Shown: positions 33,490 to 37,543 of the stretch, piece after piece
Layout of the letters: each line of letters begins with the position of its first letter
Position numbering within the stretch: position 1 is the first letter of the stretch
Assembly: GCF_000714545.1 (NCBI RefSeq)
Contig: NZ_AUNB01000031.1
Span: forward strand, 1 to 37,543
DNA length: 37,543 nt
DNA from: Thioclava indica
GTDB taxonomy: Bacteria; Pseudomonadota; Alphaproteobacteria; Rhodobacterales; Rhodobacteraceae
Direction: 5' to 3'
Notes under the pieces: model-generated
Seen by the model: only the letters and a program-made list of their open reading frames with translations
Databases searched by the model: none
What the model was told of the DNA's origin: nothing
Translations under genes and position numbers: made by a program

Positions 33490-35211
33490 ATGAGCAAAGA
33501 CAGCTCCCAATCATCGGCAAAACTCGCCACGGCGTTGAACCGTCTGGCTGCTGCGCGGGCCGGGCGGGCACGCCCTGCGACCGGTTTCGTCAGCCAGCCC
33601 GAACCGCGTACGATGGGCTCCTTTGCGCGTGGGCGTCAGCTTATTCAGGGAAATTTCCTGTTTTCCGGCTTTCTGGTCGAAGCCCCGAGCGTCAGTATCT
33701 GGGATCTGACGATGCCTGATCCGGGCTTTGAAGAGGCGCTTCAGGGCTTTTCATGGCTGGATGATCTGGCCGCCGTGGGCGACCGCGAAGCCCGACTGCG
33801 CGCGCAGGATTGGGTCTTTGGCTGGATCGCGCGTTTCGGCACCGGAAAGGGGCCGGGCTGGACGCCTGATTTGACGGGCTGCCGCCTGATCCGCTGGATC
33901 AATCACGCGATCTTGATCCTGAACGGACGCTCGAGCGCTGATTCGGACCTGTTTTTCCGCGCGCTCGGCCAACAAACGATTTTCCTGTCGAGCCGCTGGA
34001 AGTCAGCCGCCCCCGGCTTGCCCCGTTTTGAGGCGCTGACCGGGCTGATCTATGCGGGCCTTGCGCTGACTGGGATGGAGCATCACGCCGATCCCGCGAT
34101 CAAGGCGCTCATGCGCGAATGCGAAACCCGCATTGATGCTGCGGGCGCGATTGCCACGCGCAACCCGCAAGAGTTGCTGGAGGTGCTGACGCTGCTGAAC
34201 TGGGCCTGCGAGGCGCTTGAGGCAGCCGGTCGCACGCCCCCCGGCGACATCCTTGATGCGATTGCGCGGATCGCGCCGACCTTGCGCGCGCTGCGTCACT
34301 CCGATGGCGGCTTGGCGCGGTTTCATGGCGGCGGGCGCGGGCTGGAAGGGCGGCTGGATGCGGCGCTATCGGCCACGGGCGTGCGTGGCGTGCGGCGTGA
34401 ACCGATGGCGATGGGCTTTTCGCGTATGCAAGGCGGGCGCAGTTCGCTGATCATCGACACCGCGCCGCCGCCACAAGGGCTGGCCTCGGCCAACGGGCAC
34501 GCCTCGACGCTGGCGTTTGAACTGACCTCCGGTCGCCGCCCGTTGATCGTCAATTGCGGTTCGGGGGCGCATTTCGGGCGTGATTGGGCGCGCGCAGGCC
34601 GGGCCACGGCCAGCCATTCGACGCTGTCGATCTATGGCTATTCCTCGTCGCGTCTTGGCCCCGAACGGCTGTTTGGCCGCGCCCCGCGAGCGTTCCTTGA
34701 CAAGGTGCCCCGCAACGTCTGGACACGCCACGATGACAGCTCGGATGGCGGGATGTTGTATGGCCATGACGGCTATGTCGAGACCCACGGCATGACACAC
34801 ATTCGCGAGTTGAACCTTAGCACAGATGGCCGCGAATTGACCGGGCGCGACACGCTTGGCGCAATGACACCCGATGATATCGCCCGCTTTGACCAGATTT
34901 TCGAGCGCGAAGGCCTGCGCGGCATTCCCTTCGACATCCGCTTCCACCTGCATCCCGATTGCGATGCCACGTTGGATATGGGCGGTCATGCGGTGTCGGT
35001 CGCGCTGCGCTCGGGCGAGATCTGGGTGTTTCGCCATGACGGGGTGGCGGAATTGACGCTCGAACCTTCGGTTTATCTGGAAAAGGGGCGTATCCGGCCC
35101 CGCCCGGCGCTGCAAATCGTGCTTTCTGCCCGCGTTCTGGACCGCGCCTGCCAGATCGACTGGACCTTTTCGCAAGCACGCGATAACCCGACCGCGATCG
35201 ACGCGCCCTGA
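33490..35211 (+). CDS. Heparinase II/III family protein
   Basis: The 573-aa protein has an N-terminal helical region resembling the (alpha/alpha) toroid of heparinase II/III-like enzymes (about 60-310), and a C-terminal beta-sandwich part with FSRMQGGRSSLIIDTAPPP, VNCGSGAHFGRDW and the conserved RATASHSTLSI block (about 370-380). The family includes polysaccharide lyases acting on acidic glycans, but the Rhodobacterales member next to rsmB and purH has no proven substrate. No signal peptide is clear, which is unusual for a degradative lyase and suggests a cytoplasmic role. The start is ATG 33490 with a weak GGCAGG site. It lies 84 bases after rsmB. Confidence 0.85.
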   Translation: MSKDSSQSSAKLATALNRLAAARAGRARPATGFVSQPEPRTMGSFARGRQLIQGNFLFSGFLVEAPSVSIWDLTMPDPGFEEALQGFSWLDDLAAVGDREARLRAQDWVFGWIARFGTGKGPGWTPDLTGCRLIRWINHAILILNGRSSADSDLFFRALGQQTIFLSSRWKSAAPGLPRFEALTGLIYAGLALTGMEHHADPAIKALMRECETRIDAAGAIATRNPQELLEVLTLLNWACEALEAAGRTPPGDILDAIARIAPTLRALRHSDGGLARFHGGGRGLEGRLDAALSATGVRGVRREPMAMGFSRMQGGRSSLIIDTAPPPQGLASANGHASTLAFELTSGRRPLIVNCGSGAHFGRDWARAGRATASHSTLSIYGYSSSRLGPERLFGRAPRAFLDKVPRNVWTRHDDSSDGGMLYGHDGYVETHGMTHIRELNLSTDGRELTGRDTLGAMTPDDIARFDQIFEREGLRGIPFDIRFHLHPDCDATLDMGGHAVSVALRSGEIWVFRHDGVAELTLEPSVYLEKGRIRPRPALQIVLSARVLDRACQIDWTFSQARDNPTAIDAP

Positions 35212-35277
35212 CCTTGGGGCAATTTCCAAGGCCACCTCGGGCGCTTTTTTGACCACCGCCATGCGAGGATGCTGCCC

Positions 35278-36864
35278 GTGACCCGCCCGATCCCCCTGAC
35301 CCGTGCCCTTATTTCGGTTTCCGATAAAACCGGCTTGCTTGATTTCGCCAAAGCGCTTGCGGCGCGCGGCGTTGAATTGCTGTCCACTGGCGGCACCGCC
35401 AAGACCCTGCGCGAGGCGGGCCTGAGCGTGCGCGATGTGGCCGAAGTGACCGGCTTTCCCGAGATGATGGATGGCCGCGTGAAAACGCTGCATCCGAAGG
35501 TGCATGGCGGCTTGCTGGCGCTGCGCGACAATCAAGAACACCTTGCCGCAATGGAGGCGCATCAGATTGAGGCGATCGATCTGCTGGTGGTGAACCTCTA
35601 CCCGTTTGAAGAAACCGTGGCCAAGGGTGGCGACTACGCCGAGTGCATCGAGAATATCGACATCGGCGGCCCCGCGATGATCCGCGCTGCGGCCAAGAAC
35701 CACGCCTTTGTGACCACGGTGGTGGATGTTGACGATTACGCGGCGGTTTTGACCGAGATGGACGAGAATGACGGTGCCATCGACTATCCGTTCCGCCAAA
35801 AGCTGGCGCAGATCGCCTATGCGCGCACCGCGGCTTATGACGCGGCTGTCTCGACATGGATGGCGGGCGCGATAGGCGAGGAAACCCCGCGTCGGCGCGC
35901 TTTTGCGGGCACCTTGGCCCAGACCCTGCGCTATGGCGAAAACCCGCATCAGAAAGCCGCATTCTATCTGGACGGCACTGATCGCCCCGGCGTGGCGACG
36001 GCCAAGCAGTTGCAGGGCAAAGAGCTGTCTTACAACAACATCAACGACACCGACGCGGCCTATGAGCTGGTTGCAGAGTTCGGCACCGAAAAACCCGCCG
36101 TTGCGATCATCAAACACGCCAACCCCTGCGGTGTGGCAACTGGCGACACCGTGATTGAAGCGTATAAGCGCGCGTTTGATTGCGACCGCACCTCGGCCTT
36201 CGGCGGCATCATCGCGCTGAACAAACCGCTTGATGCAGCCACGGCGGAAGAGATCACCAAAATCTTCTCGGAAGTCATCATCGCGCCTTCGGTCGAAGAG
36301 GCCGCGAAAGAGGTGATCGCCAAGAAAAAGAACGTGCGCCTGCTAGAAACCGGCGGTTTGCCCGACCCGATGGCGGCGATCACGACGTATCGCCAAGTTG
36401 CGGGAGGCTTCCTTGTGCAGGGCAAGGATAACGGCGCGATCACGCTGGACGATCTGAAAGTCGTGACTGAACGCCAGCCGACTGAGCAAGAGCTGCGCGA
36501 CATGCTATTTGCGTGGAAAGTCGCCAAACACGTCAAATCCAACGCGATCATCTACGTCAAAGACGGCGCGACGGTGGGCGTGGGCGCAGGTCAGATGAGC
36601 CGCGTTGATTCGACCCGCATCGCCGCGCGCAAAGCGCAGGATATGATGGAGGCCTGCAGCATGGCCGAGACGCCGACCAAAGGCTCGGTTGTGGCTTCGG
36701 ATGCGTTCTTCCCCTTCGCGGATGGCCTGATCACGGCAGCCGAGGCAGGCGCGACGGCGATCATTCAGCCCGGCGGTTCGATGCGCGATCAAGAGGTAAT
36801 CGACGCGGCCAACGAGCGCGGCCTTGCGATGGTCTTCACCGGGATGCGCCATTTCCGCCATTGA
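35278..36864 (+). CDS. purH: Bifunctional AICAR formyltransferase / IMP cyclohydrolase PurH
   Basis: PurH catalyses the last two steps of IMP synthesis. The 528-aa protein has the N-terminal cyclohydrolase domain (1-190) with STGGTAKTL (36-44), [12 protein letters not shown] (69-80) and [18 protein letters not shown] (124-141), and the C-terminal formyltransferase domain with LRYGENPHQ (217-225), catalytic Lys279-His280 in [10 protein letters not shown] and the [12 protein letters not shown] motif. I chose GTG 35278 because GAGGA (35265-35269) lies eight bases upstream; ATG 35269 overlaps that site and is less likely. A CCTTGG/CCAAGG dyad and a T6 run precede it (35212-35250), probably marking the end of the heparinase-like transcript. 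Confidence 0.96.
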   Translation: MTRPIPLTRALISVSDKTGLLDFAKALAARGVELLSTGGTAKTLREAGLSVRDVAEVTGFPEMMDGRVKTLHPKVHGGLLALRDNQEHLAAMEAHQIEAIDLLVVNLYPFEETVAKGGDYAECIENIDIGGPAMIRAAAKNHAFVTTVVDVDDYAAVLTEMDENDGAIDYPFRQKLAQIAYARTAAYDAAVSTWMAGAIGEETPRRRAFAGTLAQTLRYGENPHQKAAFYLDGTDRPGVATAKQLQGKELSYNNINDTDAAYELVAEFGTEKPAVAIIKHANPCGVATGDTVIEAYKRAFDCDRTSAFGGIIALNKPLDAATAEEITKIFSEVIIAPSVEEAAKEVIAKKKNVRLLETGGLPDPMAAITTYRQVAGGFLVQGKDNGAITLDDLKVVTERQPTEQELRDMLFAWKVAKHVKSNAIIYVKDGATVGVGAGQMSRVDSTRIAARKAQDMMEACSMAETPTKGSVVASDAFFPFADGLITAAEAGATAIIQPGGSMRDQEVIDAANERGLAMVFTGMRHFRH

Positions 36865-36937
36865 TTTGCCGGGTTCTGCCCCTAGCTCGGTACTCGAACC
36901 GGGCAGAACCCGATCCCAAGCGAAAGCAAAAATCCCG

Positions 36938-37417
36938 ATGCAATTGGCAGGCAAAACCGCGGCGGGCGTGCTGGTTCTTGATCAGCTCTCGAAATTCATC
37001 GTGGTGCACCAGATGCAGCTGGATCGCCTCGGCGCGATTGACGTGATTCCGCCGTGGCTCAATTTCCGCATGGCGTGGAACCGGGGCGTGAATTTCGGCC
37101 TGTTTTCCGGCGAAGGCGATGTCAGTCGCTGGATTCTGATCGTGATAGCCTTGGTCATCTCGACATGGGTTTGGTTCTGGATCGCGCGCGAGCCTCATTC
37201 CAGGCGTGTCCATCTGTCGGCTGGCTTGCTGATTGGCGGGGCACTGGGCAACGTGGTGGACCGCATCGCTTATGGCGCGGTGGCCGATTTCATCAACACC
37301 TCGCTGCCCGGCTGGAACAATCCGTTTTCGTTCAACATTGCGGATGTCGCCATTTTTCTAGGCGCGCTGGGGCTGGTGGCCTTTACAGGCAAAGAGAAAC
37401 ATCCGACGAAGGACTAG
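36938..37417 (+). CDS. lspA: Lipoprotein signal peptidase LspA (signal peptidase II)
   Basis: LspA removes signal peptides from prolipoproteins after lipidation. The 159-aa inner-membrane protein has about four transmembrane helices and the aspartyl-protease motifs: WNRGVNFGLFSG (47-58), GGALGNVVDRIAYGAVADF (100-118, catalytic Asp117) and FNIADVAIFLG (132-142, catalytic Asp136). I chose ATG 36938, which places the first helix (AAGVLVLDQLSKFIVV) in the usual position; the frame opens earlier at 36824, inside purH, without family support. It lies 73 bases after purH and 71 bases before the next gene. Confidence 0.94.
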   Translation: MQLAGKTAAGVLVLDQLSKFIVVHQMQLDRLGAIDVIPPWLNFRMAWNRGVNFGLFSGEGDVSRWILIVIALVISTWVWFWIAREPHSRRVHLSAGLLIGGALGNVVDRIAYGAVADFINTSLPGWNNPFSFNIADVAIFLGALGLVAFTGKEKHPTKD

Positions 37418-37488
37418 GCGTTTTTCGCAGGTGACGGCGCTGCAATGTTGCGTTAAGACGGAAACGCAAACGGCAACGGGAGTGGTTC

Positions 37489-37543
37489 ATGCAGGTTCGA
37501 TTCAGCACGCTCGGCATCGCGATGGTAGCGGTCCTGACGCTTG
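37489..37543 (+). CDS. Exported protein or lipoprotein, first 18 residues only
   Basis: An ATG at 37489 follows GGGAG with about six bases between. The 18 visible codons give MQVRFSTLGIAMVAVLTL, a positively charged start and a hydrophobic stretch, as in a signal peptide. The frame runs off the window end. In related genomes a lipoprotein gene (DUF3035) often follows lspA; the visible part is too short to confirm that here. Confidence 0.55.
   Translation, partial: MQVRFSTLGIAMVAVLTL

Noticed and set aside
34366-36117. 583-codon minus-strand frame opposite the heparinase-like gene and purH
   Set aside because: It spans two clearly real plus-strand genes, has no family similarity and no binding site.

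Overview
The window looks like chromosomal DNA of an alphaproteobacterium, most likely a Rhodobacterales (roseobacter-type) species. This rests on GC-rich sequence, protein similarity recognised by eye, the neighbourhoods rsmB - heparinase II/III-like - purH - lspA and yidC - MOSC - yihA, an SDHAF4-type (DUF1674) protein, and intergenic hairpin elements typical of that order. No database search was run. I see no tRNA, rRNA, CRISPR array, insertion sequence or prophage.

Layout. 1-817: a truncated secreted protein and a 50-aa arginine-rich protein, both minus strand. 1140-4829: an AsmA-family protein and a membrane-anchored GGDEF-EAL protein whose catalytic motifs are all replaced. 5019-8286: yidC, a MOSC-domain protein and the GTPase gene yihA/engB, translationally coupled. 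8459-15940: a complete tetrathionate-reductase-type locus, ttrS-ttrR followed by ttrB-ttrC-ttrA. 16044-18293: a minus-strand aldehyde dehydrogenase diverging from a 1-Cys peroxiredoxin. 18375-22291: a four-gene minus-strand surface-glycan cluster (GT8-like, Stealth-type phosphotransferase, DDD-motif glycosyltransferase, GT2), mostly overlapping and mostly using GTG or TTG starts. 22363-30849: a minus-strand run holding pnp, putP, rpsO, an RTX-repeat protein, a DUF1643 protein, truB, a phosphodiester-glycosidase-like protein and rbfA. 30948-37543: dapB, the convergent SDHAF4-like gene, rsmB, a heparinase-like gene, purH, lspA and the first codons of another exported protein.

How the genes work together. 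The best-defined accessory system is respiratory. TtrS has a periplasmic PhnD-like binding domain joined to a histidine kinase, TtrR is a FixJ/LuxR-type regulator, and TtrB (four 4Fe-4S clusters), TtrC (NrfD-like quinol oxidase subunit) and TtrA (Tat-exported molybdopterin catalytic subunit) form the reductase. The TtrR-TtrB gap carries two inverted repeats that could be regulatory sites. The glycan cluster probably builds a phosphodiester-linked surface polysaccharide. The rpsO leader shows mutually exclusive pairings that suggest autogenous control by S15. The remaining genes are mostly housekeeping (RNA decay and modification, ribosome assembly, lysine and purine synthesis, membrane protein insertion, lipoprotein processing).
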